A stretch of DNA of 45,469 bases from Mesorhizobium sp. (GCA_004017275.1 SAKE01000031.1:1-45469); one strand, 5' to 3'; shown: positions 8,800 to 17,159, numbered from the stretch's first letter. Program-made: numbers and translations. The notes: a model not told the origin generated them from the letters alone.

Positions 8800-9972
8800 T
8801 TAAGGCGTCATCTTCGAAGCAACTTCCCAAAGTGCCCAGGCTTTGCGGCGTGGGTCCTGCACGGTCTGCGTAAGTTGCAGCGCTTCGGACGGCTTGCCCG
8901 CTTCCGCGAGCGCGGCGGCGGCGAAGGTGATCAATATTTCCTTGTTGTAGTCGCTCGTCGCGGAATCGATGAAGGTTTGCGCAACCGGCAGGTAACCGGA
9001 CAAGGTCAGCGCTCGAACCAGACCGCTGGCCATACGGTCGCGGTTGAAAGTGACAGGGTCGTCGCGCATCGCCTTCTCGATGACCGCGAAGACTTCCGGC
9101 TGGCGGGCGCGTTCCGCAACGTTGATGAAGGCATAGGCCCGGTTGGACGCAGGAAGTGTCCGGGCAAGATCGATTGCCTTTTGCCACTGCCCCGTGGCGG
9201 CCAGCGCACAGATGACGTCCAGCGCAACGTAGGGGTAGTCGTCGGGCGGCACTTGCGCCAAAGAGACGAGGACCGCGTCGGCAGCCGCCTTGTCCTTCGT
9301 TTTCGTCGCAATGTAGGCCTTGCGGCGAACGGCGCTTGGATCGGATGAGGTCAGGTAAGGCAGCATCGGTTTGGCGCGCTCGGTCTCGCCGCTGAAATAG
9401 AGTGTTTCCGCGGCCAGCCCCGCCAACTCCTCCCGCTCTGCCTCCGGCACGTCGCCCAGGTGCTTCACCGCTTCCGCCACACGGCCGGCGCGCAAATTGC
9501 CGAGCACCTGCCAATAGCTGAGCTGGAACCGATACTGCGGCTGGATGGCTTTCAGCAAGGCCGCGAGTTTGTCCTCGCGGCCCAGTTCAACAAGGACCGG
9601 GCCGATGACGAAGGCGTATTCCGTCTCCGACGTTTCGAGGCGTGAAAGGGTCGCTTGCAGATCGGCCAGACGGTCGGCGCGGGCAAAAGCCGCGATTAGG
9701 TCGGCCAACGCGATCGTGTCCGTCTTCTTCAACTGGGCGGCAAATTCGAGCGCCAGATCGAGCCGCCCGGCGCGAGACGTTGCCTCGACCATGCTGCCGT
9801 AGGGCAAGTTCTCCGTCGTCAGCGGTGCCGCGGTGCGGATCGCGTCCGCAGCCATGTCGAGCGCGCAGGATCGTGTCGGCTTGGCCTGGCACATGAGCGC
9901 GGTCAGGCTCTCCTGGGCTAAGCCGGCGCTGGGCGCGGCAAGCAGCAGAGCGGCAAGAACCAAACGACGCAT
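8800..9972 (-). CDS. Exported TPR-like repeat protein
   Basis: A 390-aa protein with a clear Sec signal peptide (MRRLVLAALLLAAPSAGLAQ, cleavage expected after the AQ at about 20), so probably periplasmic. The rest is almost entirely alpha-helical and Ala/Leu rich, with recurring helix pairs such as AGRLDLALEFAAQLKK, ATGQWQKAIDLARTLP and AGKPSEALQLTQTVQD that fit degenerate TPR or similar helical repeats. Two cysteines near the mature N-terminus (CQAKPTRSC) could form a disulfide. No catalytic motif is recognised. Transcribed alone as far as can be seen; it ends 71 bp from the DUF1127 gene, convergent. Probably a scaffold or binding protein. Confidence 0.7.
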   Translation of the reverse strand: MRRLVLAALLLAAPSAGLAQESLTALMCQAKPTRSCALDMAADAIRTAAPLTTENLPYGSMVEATSRAGRLDLALEFAAQLKKTDTIALADLIAAFARADRLADLQATLSRLETSETEYAFVIGPVLVELGREDKLAALLKAIQPQYRFQLSYWQVLGNLRAGRVAEAVKHLGDVPEAEREELAGLAAETLYFSGETERAKPMLPYLTSSDPSAVRRKAYIATKTKDKAAADAVLVSLAQVPPDDYPYVALDVICALAATGQWQKAIDLARTLPASNRAYAFINVAERARQPEVFAVIEKAMRDDPVTFNRDRMASGLVRALTLSGYLPVAQTFIDSATSDYNKEILITFAAAALAEAGKPSEALQLTQTVQDPRRKAWALWEVASKMTP

Positions 9973-10121
9973 CGAATGCCTCCGGAAAGTGCGCTTTCAC
10001 CGCATTGGGCTTTGGCCCGACTGGATCGCGTGCGACGATCCACCTAAGCAGAGATTCGTTGGTTGGCCAACAGATCGCGGTTTCGACACTTTTCAGTTCA
10101 AGCGATCGGTCTAAGAGCCCA

Positions 10122-10610
10122 CTATTCCAGATTGACCACCGCTTCCACCTCGAACAACATGAGGTCAATCGCAAGCTTGGGAACAGGAACCAGCGTCTGC
10201 GCCGGCAGCGCCTCGCCGAACATGTCCTTGACGTTCCTGGTCAACACCTCGAGCTTGGACATGTCATGGTCGACCACGAAGACCGTGAGCTTGGCGACCT
10301 GATCCGGCCTGGCGCCGATGCCCTCAAGCGCGGCTCGCAAATTTGCGTAGGCCTGCTTAACCTGGACGGCGACGTCCGGCGACAAGGCTCCGGTGCTGTC
10401 CTGGCCGCCCTGCCCGGAGATGTAGGCCACCCGGGCTCCGCGGGGCGTGATCACCGCCGTGCTGTAGCCATTCGGCGACGGGTCGTAGAGGTTCTGCGGA
10501 TTGACGATGGTCAGCTTGAGATCGTTCCCAGTCGCCGTCGCCGCTGTGGAAACTGCCATGGTCATGATGATTAGCCCTCCGGTAAGCAGATGCTTGATTG
10601 CGCGTGACAT
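10122..10610 (-). CDS. Exported RidA/YjgF-like protein lacking the catalytic Arg
   Basis: A 162-aa RidA-fold protein. Residues 1-27 form a signal peptide (LLTGGLIIMTMAVSTAATA), so it should act in the periplasm. The fold is recognised from VAYISGQGGQD, AYANLRAALEGIGA, LTVFVVDHDM and the C-terminal LFEVEAVVNL. In enamine/imine deaminase RidA the C-terminal segment reads PxR..., with the Arg binding the substrate carboxylate; here it reads PAQTLV with Gln near residue 138, so classical deaminase activity is doubtful. It is divergent from the TetR gene across a palindrome-rich 193-bp region and is probably that regulator's target. Confidence 0.85.
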   Translation of the reverse strand: MSRAIKHLLTGGLIIMTMAVSTAATATGNDLKLTIVNPQNLYDPSPNGYSTAVITPRGARVAYISGQGGQDSTGALSPDVAVQVKQAYANLRAALEGIGARPDQVAKLTVFVVDHDMSKLEVLTRNVKDMFGEALPAQTLVPVPKLAIDLMLFEVEAVVNLE

Positions 10611-10686
10611 GATTTTCTCCTGGCTCTGCTGACTGCGAATAGCGCACTCGCGGCCGGCATGATTGAACTTTAACCAGATCGCTCAT

Positions 10687-10728
10687 ACGATTAATCGTGC
10701 GATGTACGAGTCATCGTATGGTACATCG
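10687..10728. promoter_or_regulatory. Palindromic operator cluster between ridA-like and tetR genes
   Basis: Three inverted repeats share the element TACGA/TCGTA. ACGATTAATCGT (10687-10698) is a perfect 12-bp palindrome; TACGAGTCATCGTA (10705-10718) has 5-bp arms around 4 bp; and CGATGTAC (10700-10707) pairs with GTACATCG (10721-10728). The cluster sits between divergent genes, one of them a TetR-type repressor, the usual place for a TetR operator. Binding is inferred. Confidence 0.6.
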
Positions 10729-10803
10729 TACTAGTCAAGCGATCAGCGTCGACATTCCTGACGATGCCTGCCAAAATCGACGTTCGGCCAGCAAGGAAGA
10801 CAG

Positions 10804-11490
10804 ATGGCAGCCAAACCCCGCGGTGCCAGCAAACGATCGCAACGGACAAAGCTCCAACCCGTGCAGGAAGCGAGCAGTGAATCGCCGCTCTCCCGGGACC
10901 GTATCGTGGCGACCGCGGTGGAGCTGCTGGACGCCCGGGGCATAGACGGATTGACGATGCGTCGGCTGGCCGATTGCCTCGGTTCGGGCGTGATGAGCCT
11001 GTATTGGCACGTCGACAACAAGGAGGATGTCTTTGATCTGGCCCTCGATTCGGTGCTCGAATATCGCGGATCGCTTGACATAGTTGAGTCTCAGGACTGG
11101 CGCGGAGACGTTGTTCATATGCTTGAAGACTGGCGCGCCAGAATGTTGCGCCACCCCTGGTCGGCATCGCTGTTGCCGCGCCGGGCACTCGGCCCGAACA
11201 TCCTCGGTCGCCTGGAAATGCTGAGCAAGACCTTGTCCAGAGCCGGTGTAGCGGACGCAGATCTGAACGTCGCGATATGGTCGCTCTGGAACTATGTGAT
11301 GGGCGCCACCCTCACCCGGGCCAGCTTCGACCTCTCGGACGACGACAGGGCGGCCGGGCAGCAGCGTCTTACAATTCTCAGCGAACACTACCCGACAATC
11401 GAACGCTCTCGTCTGCTGTTGGATAATGATTGGGATGGCGCCTTCCGGAAAGGCCTCGACTTCCTGCTCGATGGCCTCTCTCCCGGATAA
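10804..11490 (+). CDS. TetR family transcriptional regulator
   Basis: A 228-aa repressor-type protein. After a basic N-terminal tail of about 30 residues, the HTH domain reads RDRIVATAVELLDARGIDGLTMRRLADCLG then SGVMSLYWHVDNKEDVFDLAL, with YWHV characteristic of the recognition helix end in the class with a TetR_C (tetracycline-repressor-like) ligand domain. The C-terminal part (WRARMLRHPWSASLLP...) fits that domain. The ATG at 10804 follows AAGGAAGACAG, a usable SD. It is divergent from the exported RidA-like gene, with palindromes between, so it likely controls that gene and itself. Ligand unknown. Confidence 0.88.
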   Translation: MAAKPRGASKRSQRTKLQPVQEASSESPLSRDRIVATAVELLDARGIDGLTMRRLADCLGSGVMSLYWHVDNKEDVFDLALDSVLEYRGSLDIVESQDWRGDVVHMLEDWRARMLRHPWSASLLPRRALGPNILGRLEMLSKTLSRAGVADADLNVAIWSLWNYVMGATLTRASFDLSDDDRAAGQQRLTILSEHYPTIERSRLLLDNDWDGAFRKGLDFLLDGLSPG

Positions 11491-11595
11491 TGAACTCTTG
11501 CTTGCCATCGGTGGCCGTCACCGCATCGCACTCTGGTTCATCTGCTGGATTCTTGATGCTACTTTCGGCAGGTGTTTGCCTTTACAGGCAGGTCT

Positions 11596-11607
11596 GGTAG
11601 CGCTACC
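11596..11607. promoter_or_regulatory. LacI-type operator palindrome
   Basis: GGTAGCGCTACC is a perfect 12-bp palindrome with the central CG typical of LacI/GalR-family operators of sugar operons. It lies 105 bp upstream of the ABC ATPase start at 11713 in a 222-bp intergenic region, where no other gene is seen. No LacI-family gene is in the window, so the regulator must be elsewhere. Assignment is by pattern only. Confidence 0.6.
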
Positions 11608-11712
11608 GTTTCATCATCGCGCGTGACCAGGGAGGAGCTTGGGAACTGTCGCGGGCCAGATAGAAAGCGGTTCCCTTCGACGACGTCGCAGGAATCTGTC
11701 GGGAGGAAATCG

Positions 11713-12798
11713 ATGGCGTCTGTCGCGATTGGCGATGTCTACAAATCGTTCGGGACCGTCGAGATTCTCCACGGCGTCAGCGTGGATATAAAAGACGGCG
11801 AATTCGTCACTCTGGTCGGGCCGTCGGGCTGCGGAAAGTCGACCCTTCTCAGGATGATCGCCGGCCTGGAAAAGATTTCGCGCGGCCAGATCGCGATTGG
11901 CGAGCGTGTCGTCAACAACGTGGCGCCAAAAGAACGCGACGTCGCCATGGTCTTCCAGAACTACGCGCTCTACCCGCACATGACCGTCGCCGAGAACATG
12001 GCATTCTCGCTCATGCTCAAGGGTGTTTCGAAAGCCGAAAGCGATGCCGGCGTTCAGCGCGCGGCCGAAATCCTTGGACTAGTGCCGCTGCTGTCGCGCT
12101 ATCCTCGGCAGCTTTCCGGCGGCCAGCGCCAGCGCGTCGCCATGGGTCGAGCGATCGTGCGCGATCCGGCTGTCTTCCTCTTCGACGAGCCGCTCTCTAA
12201 TCTCGACGCCAAGCTCCGAGTGCAGATGCGCGCCGAGATCAAGGAACTGCACCAGCGCCTGAAGACCACGACAGTCTATGTCACTCACGACCAGATCGAA
12301 GCCATGACCATGGCCGACAAGATCGTCGTCATGCACGACGGCATCGTCGAGCAGATCGGGCCGCCGCTGGAACTCTATGACCGGCCGAACAATCTTTTTG
12401 TCGCCAGCTTTATCGGCTCGCCGGCCATGAATTTGCTCAGGGGCGAAATCGCCACCGACGGCTCGCCGTCCTTTCGAGGCTCCGGGGGGATCTCAGTCCC
12501 GCTGGCCTCGGCATTTTCCATCGGCAATGGCGAGCCGGTGGTGCTGGGAATACGGCCAGAGCATTTGCGGCTGTCCGACCACCAGGGCATTCCGGTCACC
12601 GTCGCGGTGGTCGAGCCAACAGGGTCCGAAGTGCAGCTCATAGGCCGGACAGCCAGCGGCGAAGAGATCGTCGCGAACTTCCGGGAACGCCATTCCTTCA
12701 CGCCGGGCGAAACCATCCGGCTTACGGCCGATCCCGGCCTCATCCATCTCTTTCACGGCGAAACCGGACAGCGATTCGAAACACGCACCGAGCAGTAG
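11713..12798 (+). CDS. Sugar ABC transporter ATP-binding protein (MalK/UgpC type)
   Basis: A 361-aa ATPase of the CUT1 import class. The nucleotide domain has Walker A GPSGCGKST, the Q-loop MVFQNYALYPHMTV, signature LSGGQRQRVAMGRA, Walker B VFLFDEPLSNLDA and the switch His in YVTHDQIEAMTMAD. The last ~120 residues form the OB-fold (TOBE) regulatory domain typical of MalK/UgpC (GIRPEHLRL). The frame is open from 11572, but the ATG at 11713 has a good SD (GGGAGGAAAT) and gives the family N-terminus MASVAIGDVYKSFG. First gene of a four-gene importer operon with the ATPase leading, an order common in rhizobia. Substrate not determined by sequence. Confidence 0.95.
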   Translation: MASVAIGDVYKSFGTVEILHGVSVDIKDGEFVTLVGPSGCGKSTLLRMIAGLEKISRGQIAIGERVVNNVAPKERDVAMVFQNYALYPHMTVAENMAFSLMLKGVSKAESDAGVQRAAEILGLVPLLSRYPRQLSGGQRQRVAMGRAIVRDPAVFLFDEPLSNLDAKLRVQMRAEIKELHQRLKTTTVYVTHDQIEAMTMADKIVVMHDGIVEQIGPPLELYDRPNNLFVASFIGSPAMNLLRGEIATDGSPSFRGSGGISVPLASAFSIGNGEPVVLGIRPEHLRLSDHQGIPVTVAVVEPTGSEVQLIGRTASGEEIVANFRERHSFTPGETIRLTADPGLIHLFHGETGQRFETRTEQ

Positions 12799-12836
12799 GA
12801 CTTCACGGCAAGGACAATAAACAGGAGGAAACGAGC

Positions 12837-14162
12837 ATGAAATTCACCAGACGTGACGTGATCCGCACCACCGCTGGCGCCGCGGCGGGTGTCTTGGGAA
12901 GCCGGTTCGTCGGCTCTCCCGCTTTCGCCCAACAGGGATTGACATATAAGCCCGAGGAAGGCGCAAAGCTGCGGCTGCTGCGTTGGTCACCGTTCGTGCA
13001 GGGCGATGAGGACCAATGGCTGGCCAATACCAAGCGGTTCACCGAGGCTACAGGCGTCCAGGTTCGCGTCGACAAGGAAAGCTGGGAGGACATTCGCCCC
13101 AAGGCGGCGGTCGCCGCCAATGTCGGCTCCGGTCCGGACCTCATGTTCGTCTGGTTCGACGACCCGCATCAGTATCCCGACAAGCTTCACGATGTGTCGG
13201 AGCTGGGTGAGTATCTGGGCGCGAAATATGGCGGCTGGCACGACGGGCCAAAGCAGTATGCAACACGGGAGGGCAAATTCCTCGGCCTGCCCCTAGCTAC
13301 CATCGGCAATGCCATCGTCTATCGGGAGAGCTGGGTGAAAGAGGCCGGCTTCTCGGAGTTTCCGAAGGACACCGCAGGCTTCCTCGAGCTCTGCAAGGCC
13401 TTGCAGGCGAAGGGACATCCCGCCGGCTTCACGCACGGCCATGGCGTCGGCGACGGCAACAACTACGCTCACTGGCTGCTCTGGAGCCATGGCGGTCAGA
13501 TGGTCGACGAAGGCGGAAAGGTGGCGATCAACAGCCCGGAGACCCTCAAGGCAATCGAATACGCGCAGGAGCTCTACAAGACCTTCATCCCCGGCACCGA
13601 AAGCTGGCTCGACGTCAACAACAACCGCGCCTTCCTGGCCGGCGAACTGGGGGTGATCGCCAATGGAATTTCCGCCTACAACACGGCCAAGATCAACAAG
13701 GACAAGGATCCAAAGCTGGCTGAAATCGCCAAGGACATACGCACGACCAACCTGCCGATCGGCCCTGTCGGCAAATCCGTCGAGCTGTTCCAGGTGACCA
13801 CGGCCGTCATTTTCGACTACACGCCCTACCCCAACGCGGCCAAAGCCTATCTGCAGTTCATGTTCGAGGATCCGCAAATGTCGGACTGGATCACTTCCTC
13901 GGCGGGCTACTGCTGCCAGACACTCAAAGCCTTCGACAACAATCCGGTGTGGACGGCCGACCCGAACAATGCCGCTTATGCGAAAGCCTCGGCGACGCTG
14001 CGTCCCAACGGCTATGCCGGGCCGCTCGGCTATGCTTCGGCAGCGACCATGGCCGATTATGTCCTGGTCGACATGTTCGCCAAGGCCGTGACAGGTCAGG
14101 CGACGCCGCAAGAGGCGATGGAAGAGGCCGAGAAGCGAGCAAACCGGTACTATCGCGTCTGA
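12837..14162 (+). CDS. Extracellular solute-binding protein, sugar ABC transporter
   Basis: A 441-aa periplasmic binding protein of the carbohydrate family 1 type. The N-terminus has a twin-arginine signal (TRRDVIRTTAGAAAG, then GSPAFAQ as cleavage site), so it is probably exported folded through Tat. The mature part has the family segments LRLLRWSPF, WEDIRPKAAVAANVGSGPDLMFVW and FLAGELGVIANGISAY, plus several tryptophans usual for sugar stacking. It starts 38 bp after the ATPase with SD AGGAGGAAACG. A stable intercistronic hairpin follows the stop (14173-14201), as often seen where the binding protein must be made in excess over the permeases. Confidence 0.93.
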   Translation: MKFTRRDVIRTTAGAAAGVLGSRFVGSPAFAQQGLTYKPEEGAKLRLLRWSPFVQGDEDQWLANTKRFTEATGVQVRVDKESWEDIRPKAAVAANVGSGPDLMFVWFDDPHQYPDKLHDVSELGEYLGAKYGGWHDGPKQYATREGKFLGLPLATIGNAIVYRESWVKEAGFSEFPKDTAGFLELCKALQAKGHPAGFTHGHGVGDGNNYAHWLLWSHGGQMVDEGGKVAINSPETLKAIEYAQELYKTFIPGTESWLDVNNNRAFLAGELGVIANGISAYNTAKINKDKDPKLAEIAKDIRTTNLPIGPVGKSVELFQVTTAVIFDYTPYPNAAKAYLQFMFEDPQMSDWITSSAGYCCQTLKAFDNNPVWTADPNNAAYAKASATLRPNGYAGPLGYASAATMADYVLVDMFAKAVTGQATPQEAMEEAEKRANRYYRV

Positions 14163-14172
14163 TCACCACGCT

Positions 14173-14201
14173 GCCGGGCAGCCGCGAGCGCGCTGCCCGG
14201 C
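14173..14201 (+). repeat. Intercistronic hairpin after the binding-protein gene
   Basis: GCCGGGCAGC (14173-14182) and GCTGCCCGGC (14192-14201) form a perfect 10-bp GC-rich stem with a 9-nt loop, 11 bp after the binding-protein stop. There is no T-run, so it is more likely an mRNA 3'-end stabiliser or partial attenuator than a full terminator. The remaining gap to the permease start holds no gene. Confidence 0.6.
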
Positions 14202-14267
14202 CAAGTTCCGGATTCGCGTGGCGGCCGCTCGGGTCGCGATGCACCAGACTTCGTGAGGAGCCACCCC

Positions 14268-15218
14268 ATGGCCGTGCCTTCTGCCGCCGTTCAGCCGCGT
14301 CCGTCGATCCTGTCGCGGAGCCTGTCGTCACTGGCCGAAAGCCGGAACGCGCTTGGCTTCGGCTTCATGCTGCCGGCGGCGGCACTGCTACTTGTCTTCC
14401 TGACCTATCCGCTCGGCCTCGGCGTCTGGCTTGGCTTCACCGATGCCCGCATCGGCCGCCCCGGCATCTTCATCGGCCTCGAGAACTACGAATATCTTTG
14501 GAGCGACGCCGTCTTCTGGCTCTCCGTCTTCAACACCTTGCTCTACACGATCAGCGCCTCGATCCTGAAGTTCGCGCTTGGCCTCTGGCTGGCGCTCATT
14601 CTCAATCAAAACCTGCCCTTCAAATCGTTCTTCCGCGCGATTGTCCTGCTGCCGTGGGTAGTGCCGACGGTGCTGTCGGCCATCGCCTTCTGGTGGATCT
14701 ACGATGCGCAGTTCTCGATCCTGTCCTGGGCGCTGCAGCAGATGGGCCTTATCGACCATCGCATCAATTTCCTCGGCGATCCGACGAACGCGCGGGCGTC
14801 GGTCATCGCCGCCAATGTCTGGCGCGGCATTCCGTTCGTGGCGATCACATTGCTTGCAGGCTTGCAGACGATTCCGCAGTCGCTTTACGAGGCTGCCACG
14901 CTCGACGGTGCCAGCCGCTGGCAATTGTTCCGCTATGTGACGCTGCCGCTGCTGACGCCTATCATCGCCATCACCATGACCTTTTCGGTGCTGTTCACCT
15001 TCACCGATTTCCAGCTGATCTATGTGCTGACTCGCGGCGGACCGGTGAATGCTACCCATCTGATGGCGACATTGTCGTTTCAGCGCGGCATTTCCGGAGG
15101 CCAGCTTGGCGAGGGCGCTGCAATCGCGGTCGCCATGATCCCATTCCTGCTTGCAGCGATCCTGTTCAGCTATTTCGGCCTGCAACGCCGCAAATGGCAG
15201 CAGGGCGGCGGAGACTGA
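14268..15218 (+). CDS. Sugar ABC transporter permease 1 (MalF/UgpA type)
   Basis: A 316-aa inner-membrane permease with about six hydrophobic segments. The cytoplasmic EAA loop, which docks to the ATPase, reads SLYEAATLDGASRWQLFRYVTLPLL. The ATG at 14268 has SD GAGGAG at 14255-14260; an in-frame GTG at 14253 lacks a suitable one. The N-terminus has a short cytoplasmic tail, then LGFGFMLPAAALLLVFLTYP. It pairs with the second permease, which begins 2 bp after its stop codon, and with the binding protein and ATPase upstream. Confidence 0.94.
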   Translation: MAVPSAAVQPRPSILSRSLSSLAESRNALGFGFMLPAAALLLVFLTYPLGLGVWLGFTDARIGRPGIFIGLENYEYLWSDAVFWLSVFNTLLYTISASILKFALGLWLALILNQNLPFKSFFRAIVLLPWVVPTVLSAIAFWWIYDAQFSILSWALQQMGLIDHRINFLGDPTNARASVIAANVWRGIPFVAITLLAGLQTIPQSLYEAATLDGASRWQLFRYVTLPLLTPIIAITMTFSVLFTFTDFQLIYVLTRGGPVNATHLMATLSFQRGISGGQLGEGAAIAVAMIPFLLAAILFSYFGLQRRKWQQGGGD

Positions 15219-15220
15219 CA

Positions 15221-16114
15221 ATGACCGCGATTGCAAAAACGAAACGTCCGGAACTCGACGAAGGCGGCATGGGTTACCTTCAGAGTCTGCCGCGCCGCGT
15301 GGTGACGGTCTATCTGCCGTTGCTGGTGTTCGTCATCGTGCTGCTGTTTCCGTTTTACTGGATGACGATCACGGCTGTTAAGCCCAATCTCGAAATGACC
15401 GACTATGCAAATTTCAATCCGTTCTGGGTCGTGCACCCGACCTTGGAGCACATCCGCTATCTCCTCTTCGACACGTCTTATCCGGGCTGGCTGCTCAACA
15501 CGGTCATCATCTCGACGGCCGCCACTTTCCTGTCGCTGCTGGCTGCGGTGTTCGCGGCCTATGCGATCGAACGGCTACGGTTTTCCGGGGCACGTCAGGT
15601 TGGTCTCGCAGTCTTCCTTGCCTATCTTGTGCCGCCCTCGATCCTTTTCATCCCGCTGTCGGTGATGGTGTTCAACCTTGGGCTCTACGACACGCCCTTT
15701 GCGCTCATCCTGACCTACCCAACCTTCCTGATCCCGTTCTGCACCTGGCTGCTGATGGGGTACTTCCGTTCCATCCCGTTCGAACTGGAAGAATGCGCGC
15801 TGATTGACGGGGCGAGCCGGTGGCAGATCCTCACCAAGATCGTACTGCCACTGTCGGTGCCCGGCCTGATCTCAGCCGGCATATTCGCATTCACCCTTTC
15901 ATGGAACGAGTTCATCTATGCCCTGACGTTCATCCAGTCGTCCGAAAACAAGACAGTACCGGTCGGGGTGCTCACGGAGCTTGTCCGCTCCGACGTCTAT
16001 GAATGGGGGGCACTGATGGCGGGAGCGCTGATCGGCTCCTTGCCGGTCGTCGTGCTCTATTCGTTCTTTGTCGAGCATTACGTTTCCTCGATGACTGGCG
16101 CGGTGAAGGAATAG
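15221..16114 (+). CDS. Sugar ABC transporter permease 2 (MalG/UgpE type)
   Basis: A 297-aa inner-membrane permease, second half of the transport pore. The EAA loop reads IPFELEECALIDGASRWQILTKIVLPLS; hydrophobic segments include VYLPLLVFVIVLLFPFYWMT near the start. A longer open frame reaches back to 13949, but the ATG at 15221, 2 bp after the permease 1 stop, gives the family N-terminus and is used. The last residues, EHYVSSMTGAVKE, are typical of MalG-like proteins. A 133-bp gap separates it from the ureohydrolase gene; no terminator hairpin with T-run was seen there, so read-through is possible. Confidence 0.94.
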   Translation: MTAIAKTKRPELDEGGMGYLQSLPRRVVTVYLPLLVFVIVLLFPFYWMTITAVKPNLEMTDYANFNPFWVVHPTLEHIRYLLFDTSYPGWLLNTVIISTAATFLSLLAAVFAAYAIERLRFSGARQVGLAVFLAYLVPPSILFIPLSVMVFNLGLYDTPFALILTYPTFLIPFCTWLLMGYFRSIPFELEECALIDGASRWQILTKIVLPLSVPGLISAGIFAFTLSWNEFIYALTFIQSSENKTVPVGVLTELVRSDVYEWGALMAGALIGSLPVVVLYSFFVEHYVSSMTGAVKE

Positions 16115-16247
16115 CACCCTCGCCTTTGCGCAATCATGAGGTATTTTCCCGGCGGCAGGGAATGCCCGATGAAGGGCACCAGGCGGCCGGTCGATAGGTG
16201 CCGGCAACACCGAAATTCAGCCAAACTATCATCAGGACCATCAAGAC

Positions 16248-17159
16248 ATGACCGCCTCGCCTCCCTTTCTCGGCTTTCCCGACCGCCTCGCAGATGGCCG
16301 GGTGCCCCGTGCGGTGATCTTCGGAGCCGGTCACGGCAGCACCTATCCCGGCAAGGACAGCAGCGGCCATGCTTTGGCCGCCGACGCTATCCGTGCTGCC
16401 AGCCAGGACGACGCAGCGCTCATCGGGCACTGGGATTTCGATCTCGGCGGCCCGCTGTTCGACGGCAACCCGGTCTGCTGCATCGACGCCGGCGATATCT
16501 TGACCACCATGCATGACAATGCCGGCAACCGGGCCCGGATCGTGGCTAAAATGCGTGAAATCCTGGCATTGCCGGCCGTGCCGATCCTGATCGGCGGCGA
16601 CTGTTCCATGACCGTTCCCTTCCTCACCGGCTTTGCGGATTGCGGGCCGGTCTGGGTCCTGCAGATCGACGCCCATATCGACTGGCGCGACGAGGTCTAT
16701 GGCGAACGCCACGGCTATTCGAGCCCGATGCGCAGGGCGAGCGAGATGGCGCATGTCGCAGGCATGGTGCAGGTTGGCCTGCGCAGCGTCGGCAGCGCGC
16801 GCCTCACCGAAATCGAAGCGGCACGGCGCTATGGCAGCCGCTTCGTGACCGCCCGCGAGGTCCATGCCCAAGGCGTCGAAGCCGCGCTCCGGCATATTCC
16901 GCAAGGCGCGCGGGTCGCCGTCACCCTCGACTGCGACAGCCTCGATCCAAGCATCATGCCGGGCGTGGCGGCGCGTACACCCGGCGGCCTCACCTACACG
17001 CAGGTGATCGACCTGATCGCCGGCCTTGGCAAGCGGACCAGGATCGCAGGATTCGACCTGGTGGAGCTCTATCCCCCCGCCGATATTGACGGCCTGTCAG
17101 CCCTGACTGCCACGCGGCTTCTCGTCAATGTTATCGGCACCATCGTGCGGCAGGGTTGA
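16248..17159 (+). CDS. Ureohydrolase (agmatinase/arginase family) with variant metal site
   Basis: A 303-aa member of the arginase superfamily, which hydrolyses a guanidino group to urea plus an amine. Metal-site motifs: GGDCSM at 116-121, DAHIDWRDE at 141-149 and LDCDSLDP at 227-234. In canonical enzymes the first reads GGDHS, where the His binds manganese; here Cys119 replaces it. The segment after DAHIDWRDE (YSSPMRRASEM) places it in a rhizobial subfamily annotated agmatinase that, from memory, often has Asp at that position. Substrate therefore uncertain. It lies 133 bp after an ABC sugar importer. Its last 19 codons recur as an isolated remnant at 19774-19833. Confidence 0.85.
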   Translation: MTASPPFLGFPDRLADGRVPRAVIFGAGHGSTYPGKDSSGHALAADAIRAASQDDAALIGHWDFDLGGPLFDGNPVCCIDAGDILTTMHDNAGNRARIVAKMREILALPAVPILIGGDCSMTVPFLTGFADCGPVWVLQIDAHIDWRDEVYGERHGYSSPMRRASEMAHVAGMVQVGLRSVGSARLTEIEAARRYGSRFVTAREVHAQGVEAALRHIPQGARVAVTLDCDSLDPSIMPGVAARTPGGLTYTQVIDLIAGLGKRTRIAGFDLVELYPPADIDGLSALTATRLLVNVIGTIVRQG

